Source of the DNA: Citrifermentans bremense R1
GTDB taxonomy: Bacteria; Desulfobacterota; Desulfuromonadia; Geobacterales; Geobacteraceae
Assembly: GCF_000426865.1 (NCBI RefSeq)
Contig: NZ_AUGE01000002.1
Span: forward strand, 124,001-188,000
Reading direction: 5' to 3'
DNA: 64,000 nt
In this document: positions 1 to 8,235 of the stretch, piece after piece
Layout of the letters: each line of letters begins with the position of its first letter
Position numbering within the stretch: position 1 is the stretch's first letter
Notes under the pieces: generated by a model
What the model was told of the DNA's origin: nothing
Database searches by the model: none
Seen by the model: the letters and a program-made list of their open reading frames with translations, nothing else
Program-made: the position numbers and the translations under genes

Positions 1-3000
1 GCACGGATCCTTCACGCCGTAGAGCCGGCGCTGTCCGTCGTTGTCGTCCTGGTTGTAGTAGTAGCGCCCGGAGCCGAAGTAGAGCCAGAGGTTGTGGTTC
101 TTGCGGTCCTGGAGCCGGACCACGCTGGTGGTAACCGGCCCGGTCCCGTCGATCACCTTGCTGAGCTTCCAGTTCCGGGGATTCGGGTCCTCGCCGGTAA
201 CAACCCGCAGCACCCCGCCCCCGGTCCAGGTGGTGCCTAAGAGCTGCGTGTAGCCGATGTAAATGGCGTCGTCCTGGTAGTGCCCCGGCGAGGCGGTGTT
301 CCACCGGTCCGTGTCGGAGACGCCGCTCGTGATGGTGCCGGCGAAGGCGTTTGCTATCTTGCTGCCATCGACCAGGGTGTCGAGCACAGCGGCAACCGTG
401 CCGTCCTCAAGGTTCAGCACGTAGATGGTGAGGTTTTGGGTCGAGGTCCCCTTGAACTGGTGGCTGGCGGTGTCAATGGGACCGGTAGGGCCCGAGGCGA
501 GCACGGCGAACCACTTCCCGTTCTTGGACTTGTCGGGGGTGACGTTGTCCGCCTTGCGGGCGCTGATCTTCACGAGCGCCGCCCCTGCAGTGGAAAAACC
601 GAGGTTCTGGTGCCCGAACTCCCACATAAGCGACGGCGACTCGGGCTGCGTGACGTCGAGGGCGAAGTAGGAGGAGTACCCGACACCTTTGGTGACATCG
701 AGCGGGTCGAGGGCCGGGGTCTCGACGCAGTCGGTACCCTTGCACCCCGCACCTTTCATCTTGGACGCCCCGCCAAGCCCCATGCTCCCCACCAAGACGG
801 TGCGCCAGTTGCTTCCGTCCGTGGCCTTGGCGCAGTTCCAGTAGTCGCTGCTGCAGCCGGCAGGCTTACCCATGCTCACGTCGTTGATGATGGTTGACCC
901 GTCCACGTAGTAAAGGTGTTTGTATGCCGGGTCCGCGTAGTAGGTTAGATAGGGAAGCGCGTTTTTGGGGATGAAGGCCCACTGTTCCTCCCCCAAGCCG
1001 GTGCCGGAGAGGGAGGCCCGACGGTCCCCGGAACTGCTGACATCGAGTTTGCCAAGCTTGAAGGCGTGCAACATTCCGTCGTTGGCCCCGACGTACACCA
1101 TGCCACGATTGGCATAGGCGGAACTGTAGATGAAGCCTGTTTTGTGCCGGTCATCGCCGTAGGAGGTGTCGCCGTATCCTCCAGGGACAGGGGTATTATA
1201 GGCATTTAGCTTCATCGTGGACTGCAGCTTGGGCGTCGAGGCAACGATGTCCCCCAAGCGCCAGACCCCTGGGGTTCCGCCTATGTTCACGGTGCGGTTT
1301 CGGTACCCCCCCTGGTCGGTCCCCGCAATATAGGAGATGATCTTGTCCGCCTCAGTCTGGTTGGCCGCCTGGAGCAGGCTGCGGGTGGAGGCGAGCGAGG
1401 TGTCCAGGCCGGTGAAACTGGTGAGGGTGCCGACAGTCTGGGTGTAGATGGTGCGCGGCGCGCTCCTCTCCCAGAGAAGTTTTCCGGCGCGCCAGATGCT
1501 CTTCACCGAGTCGGCGTCCACCTCATCGAGGAAGGTGTAGCTGTCGGCGACACCGTCCCCGTTGCTGTCGACGTCCGGCCTGCCGTCCCCCCGGGCGTCG
1601 CTGAAGCGCCGCGCCGTGGTCCGATCGAGCGAGGCATTGTAGCGAAATCCGACCACGTTATCCCGGCCGAGGTTCAGGTAGTGCGCCGGCGAGGGCGTCG
1701 CCTCGACGTAGTCGCTGTCCTCCCGCATGGTGCTGTTGCTGATGAAGGGATCGACGTAGTACCACATGTTATGCAGCTCCCCGATCCAATCCACAGAGGT
1801 CTGGGCGCCGAAGAAGCGTTTCGGGTAAAAGAGCGCCTGCAGCACGTTGGCGCCGCTCCCCTCGCTGTTGCTGAGGATGGAAGCGGCTGTGCCGGAGGAG
1901 ACCCGGGCCAGGATGTCGTTGAAGGCGTTTTGCAAGGATTCGGCGAGGACGGAGCCGGTCTGGGCCTCGAAGTAGGTGTCCGGTATGCCGTCGCCGTTTT
2001 TGTCCCACTTGCGGGTCTTGTCCGGCCTGCCGGTGGAGTCGTAGTCGTCGTACCCTCCGTACTTGGCCGTCTTCTGAAGTATTTCCCGGCCGATGGCGGA
2101 ATCGTCGAAGGCGAAGACCGTGTAGACCGTGATGTTCTGCTTGCCGGGAAGGACATTCTTCCCCAGGGTGGAGGAGCGCAGGTCGGTGTTATGGGCCCAG
2201 TAGGCTACCGCTTCCAGGTAGTAGCTCCCCGACTGGGCGTTGGCGCTCGCCGCGTACTGGCTGGGATACCTTTCCTGGCTGGCGATGCTGTCCATCCAAC
2301 TCTTCACGTCGAGGCTTGGGTCCGTCACCTTGCCGGCCAGGTTGGTGGAGGCGCCCGGAAGGTTCTCGTCCTGAGTCGACTCCCCGTCCGTCAGGATCAT
2401 CACGAAGTTCTTCTGGCAGGGATACTGGATCGGATCCCTCCCCGAGTAGGTCCCGCCGTTGTAGGCACTATCGGCAGCTTCGAAGTAGCGGCTGGCCTCG
2501 AAGAGCGTTTCCGCGAGCGGGGTCCAGGTGGAGGGATCGGTATTCTCTATCTGCGTGACCAGGTTGGTGCCGGTTGTCCCCAGATCGACAGCAACGTGAC
2601 CGCCGTCCCTCACCGCGGTAACGCCGCTTTCGTAGCGGTAGCCGTCGTTAAAGAACATGAGGCCGAAATTTATCTTGTCCCGGTAGCCCGTGATCAGTCC
2701 GTCCTGCGGCGGATTCTGGCCGACGTAGACCTTGACGTCATAGCTTCTGTTGTTGGTGGTGTCCCTGATCACCTCAGTCGAAGTACCGGCACGGACGGTG
2801 TAGCGAACGTTGTTGTAGCTCTTGTAAAAGTCGCGGTCCGGGTCCTCCGCCGCGATGAGGTAGTTGGTCGTGTTGGTGGAACGCGACAGCGCCTTTCCTC
2901 CCACGAGCACCTTGCGAATGATGTCGACGCGGCGCATGGTGAGCCAGTTCAGGAAGTTGCCCGACCAAAAGGAGCTCTTGTTGACGGCGGCGGCAGTATC

Positions 3001-4287
3001 GGGCTCGAAGTAGGAGCCGCTGTACTTATACATCCTGGCGCTGTCGAAGTAGCCGAAGTAGGGAAAGGCCGGATCGTAACTGGTGTCGTATGAGCTGGTA
3101 CCGGTACCGGGCGCCTTGTAGGCGAATTCGTACATGCTCCCCGAGTTGTCGACGATGAGGAGCAGGTTCGGCTTGACCCCTGTTCCGTCGTTGCTCACGT
3201 AGGGGGGAACCTGGCAGTAGTCGTTGAGAGAAGGTGGCGGGGTCGCCCCGGCAGTAGTAAAGGTCCAGACCTTCGCGCCGGCGAGGTAGTTGCCGGAGAG
3301 GTCCTGCACCGCAGTGGAAATGGTCACCGTATAGGTGGTACCTGCTGCAAGCGGCGCGGAAGGTGTGAAGGTGGCGACCCAGGTGGTGGGGTTATAGCTC
3401 ACCGTGCCGCTCACACCGCTTACACCGAAGCTGCTGGACGATATGGTGCCGGCGCTGACGGCCTCGCTGAAGGTGGCGCTTATGGACGCGCCGGTTGCGA
3501 CACCGGTGGCGCCGGAGACCGGGGTGACGGAAACCACCCTCGGAGCGATGCTGTCTAGCTTGAGGGTACGGAAGGTAAAGGTGTAATCTCCGGGCAACCG
3601 GTTCCCCGCTGCATCACCGACTGTGCTGCTTACGGTGACGGTGTAGGGCGTGTCGGAATTGAGGCTGGAGGTGGGATGGAAAGTGGCGATCTTTTGGGTG
3701 CTGTCGAGGGAAACCGTGCCGCTGACAGTGCCGCTATTGACGCTGATGCTGAAGGTGGTGATGCTGAGGGGGTCCATCACCTCGCTGAAGGTGATACTGA
3801 TGTCGGAGGCAATAGGGACGTCGGTGGCGGAGCTGGCTGGGAAGGTTGCCGTAACCGCAGGAGCAGTGTTGTCCGTGGAAGGTTTCGGCTTGGTGGTGAA
3901 ACTCCAGCTGTAATTGGAGCCGCTGCTGGAACCCATAGCGATGCCGCTTTTGTTCTTGACCCTGTAATCGATGCTGACCGTGTAGGTGGTACTGTACTGG
4001 AGGTTGTTCTTCAGGCTGATCTTGACCCAGTCCCCCTTTGAGTCGTTAACCAGGCTCACCGAATACTTGGCGCCGTTGTCGACGCTGATCCTGCCGGAGA
4101 AGCTGTCCTTGTCCATTCGGGCATCATCGAACTCAGCCCATATGGTGTCGACCACAGCTGGGTCAACATTGGTGGCACCGCTTGCCGGGGAAAGGGAACT
4201 GCCGAGGATCTGGGGTGCGGCAAACGCCGACGCCGCCAGGCAGCCGAAAATGAGGCAGGTGACTAAGGTGGCGAAAAGCGTCTTCAT
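1..4287 (-). CDS. pilY1: PilY1-like type IV pilus tip adhesin (3' end outside window)
   Basis: Reading on the minus strand from ATG at 4287, the frame stays open to the window edge, so at least 1429 residues are present and the C-terminus is missing. A signal peptide ending near AFA is followed by about three bacterial Ig-like (Big_5/SbsA type) repeats over roughly residues 20-350. A von Willebrand A domain comes next, with the MIDAS motif DNSGSM near residue 375. After it lies a PilC/PilY1-type beta-propeller region containing an Asp-rich calcium-loop-like segment (DSNGDGVADS, near residue 907) and the family-typical VGANDGMLHAF near residue 1070. PilY1 proteins sit at type IV pilus tips and act in pilus biogenesis, adhesion and surface sensing. 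The N-terminal Ig repeats are an elaboration that may extend the adhesin. It overlaps the upstream small gene by 4 bases (ATGA), suggesting translational coupling. Confidence 0.9.
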   Translation of the reverse strand, partial: MKTLFATLVTCLIFGCLAASAFAAPQILGSSLSPASGATNVDPAVVDTIWAEFDDARMDKDSFSGRISVDNGAKYSVSLVNDSKGDWVKISLKNNLQYSTTYTVSIDYRVKNKSGIAMGSSSGSNYSWSFTTKPKPSTDNTAPAVTATFPASSATDVPIASDISITFSEVMDPLSITTFSISVNSGTVSGTVSLDSTQKIATFHPTSSLNSDTPYTVTVSSTVGDAAGNRLPGDYTFTFRTLKLDSIAPRVVSVTPVSGATGVATGASISATFSEAVSAGTISSSSFGVSGVSGTVSYNPTTWVATFTPSAPLAAGTTYTVTISTAVQDLSGNYLAGAKVWTFTTAGATPPPSLNDYCQVPPYVSNDGTGVKPNLLLIVDNSGSMYEFAYKAPGTGTSSYDTSYDPAFPYFGYFDSARMYKYSGSYFEPDTAAAVNKSSFWSGNFLNWLTMRRVDIIRKVLVGGKALSRSTNTTNYLIAAEDPDRDFYKSYNNVRYTVRAGTSTEVIRDTTNNRSYDVKVYVGQNPPQDGLITGYRDKINFGLMFFNDGYRYESGVTAVRDGGHVAVDLGTTGTNLVTQIENTDPSTWTPLAETLFEASRYFEAADSAYNGGTYSGRDPIQYPCQKNFVMILTDGESTQDENLPGASTNLAGKVTDPSLDVKSWMDSIASQERYPSQYAASANAQSGSYYLEAVAYWAHNTDLRSSTLGKNVLPGKQNITVYTVFAFDDSAIGREILQKTAKYGGYDDYDSTGRPDKTRKWDKNGDGIPDTYFEAQTGSVLAESLQNAFNDILARVSSGTAASILSNSEGSGANVLQALFYPKRFFGAQTSVDWIGELHNMWYYVDPFISNSTMREDSDYVEATPSPAHYLNLGRDNVVGFRYNASLDRTTARRFSDARGDGRPDVDSNGDGVADSYTFLDEVDADSVKSIWRAGKLLWERSAPRTIYTQTVGTLTSFTGLDTSLASTRSLLQAANQTEADKIISYIAGTDQGGYRNRTVNIGGTPGVWRLGDIVASTPKLQSTMKLNAYNTPVPGGYGDTSYGDDRHKTGFIYSSAYANRGMVYVGANDGMLHAFKLGKLDVSSSGDRRASLSGTGLGEEQWAFIPKNALPYLTYYADPAYKHLYYVDGSTIINDVSMGKPAGCSSDYWNCAKATDGSNWRTVLVGSMGLGGASKMKGAGCKGTDCVETPALDPLDVTKGVGYSSYFALDVTQPESPSLMWEFGHQNLGFSTAGAALVKISARKADNVTPDKSKNGKWFAVLASGPTGPIDTASHQFKGTSTQNLTIYVLNLEDGTVAAVLDTLVDGSKIANAFAGTITSGVSDTDRWNTASPGHYQDDAIYIGYTQLLGTTWTGGGVLRVVTGEDPNPRNWKLSKVIDGTGPVTTSVVRLQDRKNHNLWLYFGSGRYYYNQDDNDGQRRLYGVKDPC

Positions 4288-4586
4288 TTGGGTGCGTCCA
4301 GTATGGTAACGGTGAGAGCAGTGCCGTCCTTGGGGGCGATGCGCACCAGGGTGTGCGGCAGGACGCGGCGTTGAGGGACAGGGGCTCCCTCGTTGAAGAA
4401 CCTTGTACTGTCATCGACTCTGATGCGGCGGGTATCGCCGTCAGCAAGCCGCACCGACAGATAACCTGCGTTGCGACCGGTGACGGTGCCGAGAAATTCC
4501 TCTTCTGCATGGCAGAGGGCGGCGACAAACAAGGTGGGGACGTAGATAGTCAGAAAGATGGGAAAGAGCCGTATCAAACGGTACAT
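4284..4586 (-). CDS. small exported protein upstream of pilY1
   Basis: This encodes 100 residues with an N-terminal hydrophobic signal segment (cleavage likely after CHA) and a short mature domain rich in beta-type residues. The phrase GTVTGRNAGYLSVRLADGD resembles small PilP-like or KOW/OB-like beta folds, but I cannot name a family. GGAG lies upstream of the ATG. Its stop overlaps the pilY1 start by 4 bases, so it is probably a cotranscribed periplasmic helper or minor assembly component. Function is unknown; the pilus link is inferred only from context. Confidence 0.8.
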   Translation of the reverse strand: MYRLIRLFPIFLTIYVPTLFVAALCHAEEEFLGTVTGRNAGYLSVRLADGDTRRIRVDDSTRFFNEGAPVPQRRVLPHTLVRIAPKDGTALTVTILDAPK

Positions 4587-4973
4587 ATCTGCTCCAATAA
4601 CAGTAGCGGATCACAGAAGCCGTCCGCCGGCGCCGCTCCAGCGGTTCTGCCATTTAACGGTATACGCGGCTGAGGCAGTCAACAAAAAACCAGCAAAGAT
4701 AAAAATATGAAAAATAATGTGCTGTTATTTCAGTCGTATACCACAACAATTAAGACCCGTCATCTAAATAATTTCATAACGCCATATCGCGACATTCGGC
4801 CAAATAACGTTGTTTATTGGTTAAATCTAAGTTGGATTGCAAGAGGTGAAAAAAGTCAGTAAGAACCAACAGGGGCTTCAGGGGGGGTACTGCGGGGAGC
4901 GCCACAGAGGCGGCAACTAAGGGAAGTGCTGCTACAGCATGGCGCGGCAGAATCAGATCAACTGAAGGATGAA
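4587..4973. other. intergenic region, no supported gene
   Basis: This 387-base stretch lies upstream of the pilY1 operon and downstream of the arsenic operon. It contains an AT-rich block (about 4680-4790). A minus-strand TTGACT at 4677-4682 could serve as a -35 box for the pilus operon, but no convincing -10 box follows. A minus-strand ORF of 76 codons at 4774-5004 has no ribosome binding site or recognisable composition and I do not call it. Confidence 0.5.
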
Positions 4974-5609
4974 CTATGGGCTGCAACTGCAACCGCAGGA
5001 ACATGACATCCCCTTGGCCTTGCCAAAAGCCTCCCTTCCTTCCTTGAAACTCAGGTACGCGATGAGCATGGCTCCAATGGCATCCAGGCTTCCGACACCG
5101 GTCAGCTCATATCCTGCACTGGAGACCAACAAAGCCAGGGAGAAGTAAAGGCAGGCGCGGGAACAGGCCGCGTCGGCCAGAATTGCGGGGGAATTGAGGG
5201 CTTTACCTACGGCCGTCTTCTGGCGGATGAGGTACCACATGAAAGAGACGGAGACCAGGGAGACGACGACGCCCCCAAAGGTGGTATCCGGCTTATGGTG
5301 CTGGTAGAGGTTGAGGAAAGCGGTAGCCACGAGCCCTGCCGTCAGCAGATAGAAGGAGACGCCGGTGATCTTCAGGGCGCGCTGCTCGAACTCGTCGCGG
5401 CTCTCCCCGCCATTCGCCCTGATCCGCTGCAGCATGTGCCAGACACCGACCGCGGATATCACCTCTATGAAGGAGTCGGCCCCGAAGCCGAACAGCGCCA
5501 GCGTCTCGTCGGCTGCCCCTATCCACATGGATACGAGACCTTCTAGGACGTTGTAGAAAATAGTGAACAGGGCGAGATAGCTCGCGCGCTTGTAGCCGGA
5601 TGATCTCAT
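4974..5609 (-). CDS. CDF-like (cation diffusion facilitator) membrane protein of the arsenic operon
   Basis: The product has 211 residues with five or six predicted membrane segments and resembles the transmembrane part of cation-efflux (CDF) proteins. It has GADSFIEVISAVGVW in an early helix, comparable to the metal-site helix of that family, but no cytoplasmic C-terminal metal domain. Instead the protein ends in a Cys-rich tail, CSCGCSCSP. It overlaps arsC by 4 bases (ATGA) as the last gene of arsR-acr3-arsC. The natural inference is a role in arsenic or thiophilic-metal handling, perhaps transport or sensing, but the substrate is unknown. Confidence 0.8.
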   Translation of the reverse strand: MRSSGYKRASYLALFTIFYNVLEGLVSMWIGAADETLALFGFGADSFIEVISAVGVWHMLQRIRANGGESRDEFEQRALKITGVSFYLLTAGLVATAFLNLYQHHKPDTTFGGVVVSLVSVSFMWYLIRQKTAVGKALNSPAILADAACSRACLYFSLALLVSSAGYELTGVGSLDAIGAMLIAYLSFKEGREAFGKAKGMSCSCGCSCSP

Positions 5610-6034
5610 ACCGTGACACTCCAGGTTTTAACCTTTTCTTTGATGGCGTCCCTTATGCTGCGGATCGCGGACAGTTTTTCCTCGTCTGTCCCCTGCAGCA
5701 CAGAGGGATCCGGGAAGCCCCAATGAAGCCTCAGCGCCTGCCCCGGGAAAAGCGGGCAGCGCTCGGCACTGGTTTCGTCGCAAACGGTGATGACGTAATC
5801 GAAAAGCTCACCGCTGTCGATGAAATCGGAAACCTGCTTGGTCTTGTTGCCTGAGATGTCGATGCCGACCTCCTTCAAGGCCCGGACCACGAGAGGGTTG
5901 AGCTTGCCCGATTCGATCCCCGCGCTTTGCACCTCGAACCGTACCCCGCCCGCCTGTTTCAGAAACGCCTCGCCCATCTGGCTTCTGGCGCTGTTATGTA
6001 TGCAGACGAACAAGACTCTTATCTTAGGTTTCAT
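5606..6034 (-). CDS. arsC: arsenate reductase, low-molecular-weight phosphatase type
   Basis: This 142-residue protein opens with [19 protein letters not shown], the low-molecular-weight tyrosine-phosphatase P-loop with its catalytic Cys (CxxNxxRS). Further Cys residues lie near positions 85-95 ([11 protein letters not shown]), consistent with the thioredoxin-coupled ArsC family that reduces arsenate to arsenite through a Cys relay. It lies 12 bases downstream of acr3, so the arsenite formed can be exported directly. It overlaps the CDF-like gene by 4 bases. Confidence 0.92.
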   Translation of the reverse strand: MKPKIRVLFVCIHNSARSQMGEAFLKQAGGVRFEVQSAGIESGKLNPLVVRALKEVGIDISGNKTKQVSDFIDSGELFDYVITVCDETSAERCPLFPGQALRLHWGFPDPSVLQGTDEEKLSAIRSIRDAIKEKVKTWSVTV

Positions 6035-6046
6035 AAACTGACTCCT

Positions 6047-7102
6047 TCAAATGCTGGATGCCGAAAAGTAGCGGCGCTGGAACCAGAACGCCACGTTTAC
6101 CAGGGCTATCATGACCGGCACTTCCACCAAAGGGCCGATCACCGCGGCAAAAGCGGCGCCGGAATTGAGTCCGAAAACGGCGACGGCGACGGCGATGGCC
6201 AGCTCGAAGTTGTTGCTTGCAGCGGTGAAGGCAAGGGTCGTGGTCTTACTGTAGTCGGCCCCTAGCTTTTTCCCCATCCAGAAGGAAACGAAGAACATGG
6301 CGACGAAATAGATGAGCAGCGGGATCGCGATACGGGCAACGTCGAGAGGGAGCTGCACGATAAGGTTCCCCTTCAGGCTGAACATCACGACGATGGTGAA
6401 GAGAAGCGCTATCAGCGTGATCGGGCCGACCCTGGGTACGAACTCCCGGTGGTAGCGCTCCTTCCCCATCACCTTGACGCCGACCAGGCGCGTGATGGCA
6501 CCGGCCAGAAACGGGACGCCCAGATAGATGAAGACACTCTTGGCGATCTGCCCTATGCCGACTTCCACGATGCTGCCCGACAGGCCGACCAGAGGCGGGA
6601 GAACCGTGATGAAGAACCAGGCATAGACGCTGTAGAAGAGGACCTGGAAGATGCTGTTGAAGGCAACCAACCCCGCGGCGTACTCGGTGTTTCCCTTTGC
6701 CAGATCGTTCCAGACGATGACCATGGCGATGCACCTGGCCAACCCTATCATGATGAGTCCCACCATGTACTCAGGCTTGTCGGGAAGAAAGATGACAGCC
6801 AGGATGAACATCAGGACCGGGCCTATCAGCCAGTTTTGAACCAGCGAAAGCCCGAGAACCCGTTTGTTGTGGAAGACCTCCGGCATATCCTCGTACTTCA
6901 CCTTGGCGAAGGGAGGGTACATCATGAGAATGAGGCCGGCGGCAATAGGGATGTTGGTGGTCCCTACCTGGAAGCTGTTGATGAAACTTTCAACTCCCGG
7001 AAACAAGTACCCCGCTCCCACCCCTGCAAACATAGCGAGGAAGATCCAAAGGGTAAGATAGCGGTCGAGAAACGACAGTCTCCTGGAAACTTCGCCGGAC
7101 AT
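6047..7102 (-). CDS. acr3: Acr3 family arsenite efflux transporter
   Basis: The 351-residue protein is strongly hydrophobic throughout, with about ten membrane helices. It contains Acr3-type segments such as [19 protein letters not shown], which carries the conserved Cys in the substrate-path helix, and [17 protein letters not shown]. Acr3 exports arsenite across the inner membrane using the proton motive force. AAGGAGG lies 6 bases upstream of the start. It follows arsR after a 60-base gap containing a second ArsR-type dyad. Confidence 0.93.
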   Translation of the reverse strand: MSGEVSRRLSFLDRYLTLWIFLAMFAGVGAGYLFPGVESFINSFQVGTTNIPIAAGLILMMYPPFAKVKYEDMPEVFHNKRVLGLSLVQNWLIGPVLMFILAVIFLPDKPEYMVGLIMIGLARCIAMVIVWNDLAKGNTEYAAGLVAFNSIFQVLFYSVYAWFFITVLPPLVGLSGSIVEVGIGQIAKSVFIYLGVPFLAGAITRLVGVKVMGKERYHREFVPRVGPITLIALLFTIVVMFSLKGNLIVQLPLDVARIAIPLLIYFVAMFFVSFWMGKKLGADYSKTTTLAFTAASNNFELAIAVAVAVFGLNSGAAFAAVIGPLVEVPVMIALVNVAFWFQRRYFSASSI

Positions 7103-7128
7103 ACATCCTCCTTTCAGACAGTTCTTTA

Positions 7129-7146
7129 CATCCGAATGAGCGGATG
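7129..7146. promoter_or_regulatory. ArsR-type operator upstream of acr3
   Basis: The inverted repeat CATCCG-aatgag-CGGATG matches the dyad found in the arsR promoter, with the same centre except for one base. It lies 27 bases upstream of acr3. It probably gives ArsR a second control point on the transport and reduction genes. No clear -35/-10 pair surrounds it, so it might act as a roadblock rather than a promoter operator. Confidence 0.65.
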
Positions 7147-7162
7147 CCTGGCAGCAAAAAAA

Positions 7163-7501
7163 TCAGGCGCAGTTGGCGCCCTTGGTAAAAGAGGAGATCT
7201 TCTTCAGGTCCGCAGCGACGGCAGGCAGCTCGGTCAGCAGTTGCTTCAACACACCGGCAAGCTGTGTCTTCATGAGATCGTCGGTCGATAGGGCATAGAC
7301 GATCCAGACCCCTTCCCTGCGGTCGGTGACCCATCCGGCGTTCTTTAGGTAGGCAAGATGCCTGGAAACCGTCGATTGCGGCAGTTGCAGGGTGGCGGTG
7401 ATGTCGCAAACGCAAAGCTCCCCGGAACAAAGAAGCAGCGCCACGATACGGAGGCGGGTCTCATCGGCGAGAGCCTTGAAGGACTGTACGGTCGTTTTCA
7501 T
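7163..7501 (-). CDS. arsR: ArsR family arsenic-responsive repressor
   Basis: This 112-residue winged-helix repressor contains ALADETRLRIVALLL, the metal-binding-type segment ELCVCDI, and the recognition helix region LPQSTVSRHLAYLKNAGWV. The vicinal Cys pair CVC is the classic ArsR arsenite site. The frame is open further upstream to 7690, but that extension would run through the promoter and operator. The ATG at 7501 starts only 7 bases after the -10 box and has no Shine-Dalgarno sequence, so the message looks leaderless. It heads the operon arsR-acr3-arsC-CDF. Confidence 0.92.
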   Translation of the reverse strand: MKTTVQSFKALADETRLRIVALLLCSGELCVCDITATLQLPQSTVSRHLAYLKNAGWVTDRREGVWIVYALSTDDLMKTQLAGVLKQLLTELPAVAADLKKISSFTKGANCA

Positions 7502-7508
7502 GGGCGCG

Positions 7509-7536
7509 ATTATATCCGGATGAGCGGATACGTCAA
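7509..7536 (-). promoter_or_regulatory. arsR promoter with operator in the -35/-10 spacer
   Basis: On the minus strand, TTGACG (7531-7536) and a perfect TATAAT (7509-7514) are separated by 16 bases. The dyad TATCCG-N6-CGGATA (7513-7530) fills the whole spacer, so bound ArsR would exclude RNA polymerase. The expected transcription start coincides with the arsR ATG. Confidence 0.85.
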
Positions 7537-7637
7537 GAGTTATTTTACTGCTCAACCCTGCCACTTTGACAGGCAGCCAGGCGACTGCCGCACAACCTCT
7601 ATCCTGCTTCCCTCCCCTGGCCTGCGAGACAGAGACT

Positions 7638-7672
7638 AAAAAAGGGTCGAGACATGAAGCCTCGGCCCTTTT
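7638..7672 (-). terminator. Rho-independent terminator
   Basis: A 12-base-pair stem (AAAAGGGCCGAG on the minus strand, one wobble pair) has a 9-base loop and is followed by a T tract on the minus strand. It ends transcription of the small exported protein gene at 7691-8005 before the arsenic promoter. Confidence 0.8.
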
Positions 7673-7690
7673 CACCGCCCTCTTACTCAC

Positions 7691-8005
7691 TCACTCTGAT
7701 ACAGGCGGTGCCCATTCGATTCTGGGAAGAGAGTTTTTGGTCGCTGGTTGCTCCTTTTTCGCGCCCTGCTCTTCACTCCCGGGCTTACCGGTCAGCAACC
7801 CCTTTACCTTTCCGAAGAGAGAATCTGCGTTCCGGTCAAGCCTCATGTCCTTCACCTGTTCAATCGGCTCATCAAGGGTGATTGTTTGGGTCTTGCCTGA
7901 ACTGTAGCTGATGATCATTTGGTCGGCATAGGCAGAACCTGAGACAATAGAAAGAGCTACGGCGAGATGCGCGCCCAACATCTTTACCTTCACTTGCCAC
8001 CTCAC
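7691..8005 (-). CDS. small exported protein, function unknown
   Basis: The predicted product has 104 residues with a signal peptide (hydrophobic stretch ending SGSAYA). The mature part begins DQMIISYSSGKTQTITLDEP, which suggests a short beta-strand-rich module, and then becomes charged and low in complexity. It stands alone, with a terminator directly downstream. No family is recognised. The start may lie at the internal Met at 7981 (residue 9 of this frame) rather than at 8005. Confidence 0.65.
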   Translation of the reverse strand: MRWQVKVKMLGAHLAVALSIVSGSAYADQMIISYSSGKTQTITLDEPIEQVKDMRLDRNADSLFGKVKGLLTGKPGSEEQGAKKEQPATKNSLPRIEWAPPVSE

Positions 8006-8186
8006 ATTTACTATCTGAGTTGTATAAGCTCTTGGCCTCCGCCGTCAATCCCTGCTGCGAGGCAGTTGGAATAATGGCACAGCCACTATTTATGTCAAGC
8101 CTGTGCCAGTTACCTGTCGTACTGAGCCATCGACAGTAACTTCCAAGCAGGCCGATGAGAGCAGATGACAAGGCAAGCCCCTCGTC

Positions 8187-8229
8187 CCCAGCCCCGCATT
8201 TGCCCAGCCCCGCATTTGCCCAGCCCCGG
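8187..8229. repeat. 16-bp tandem repeat, about 2.6 copies
   Basis: The unit CCCAGCCCCGCATTTG occurs twice exactly (8187-8202 and 8203-8218), followed by a partial third copy to 8229. It lies between the end of cysN and the small exported gene. It probably arose by slippage; no function is evident. Confidence 0.85.
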
Positions 8230-8235
8230 TTTCGC

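Noticed and set aside
1681-3093. 470-codon plus-strand ORF opposite pilY1
   Set aside because: Composition is that of a reverse-strand shadow in GC-rich DNA, and the minus-strand frame gives a coherent PilY1 with VWA and propeller motifs.
4774-5004. 76-codon minus-strand ORF after the CDF-like gene
   Set aside because: No ribosome binding site, overlap with the preceding gene, and a composition without any recognisable feature.
8187-8229. CRISPR-like repeats
   Set aside because: The 16-bp units are directly abutting with no spacers, so this is a simple tandem repeat.
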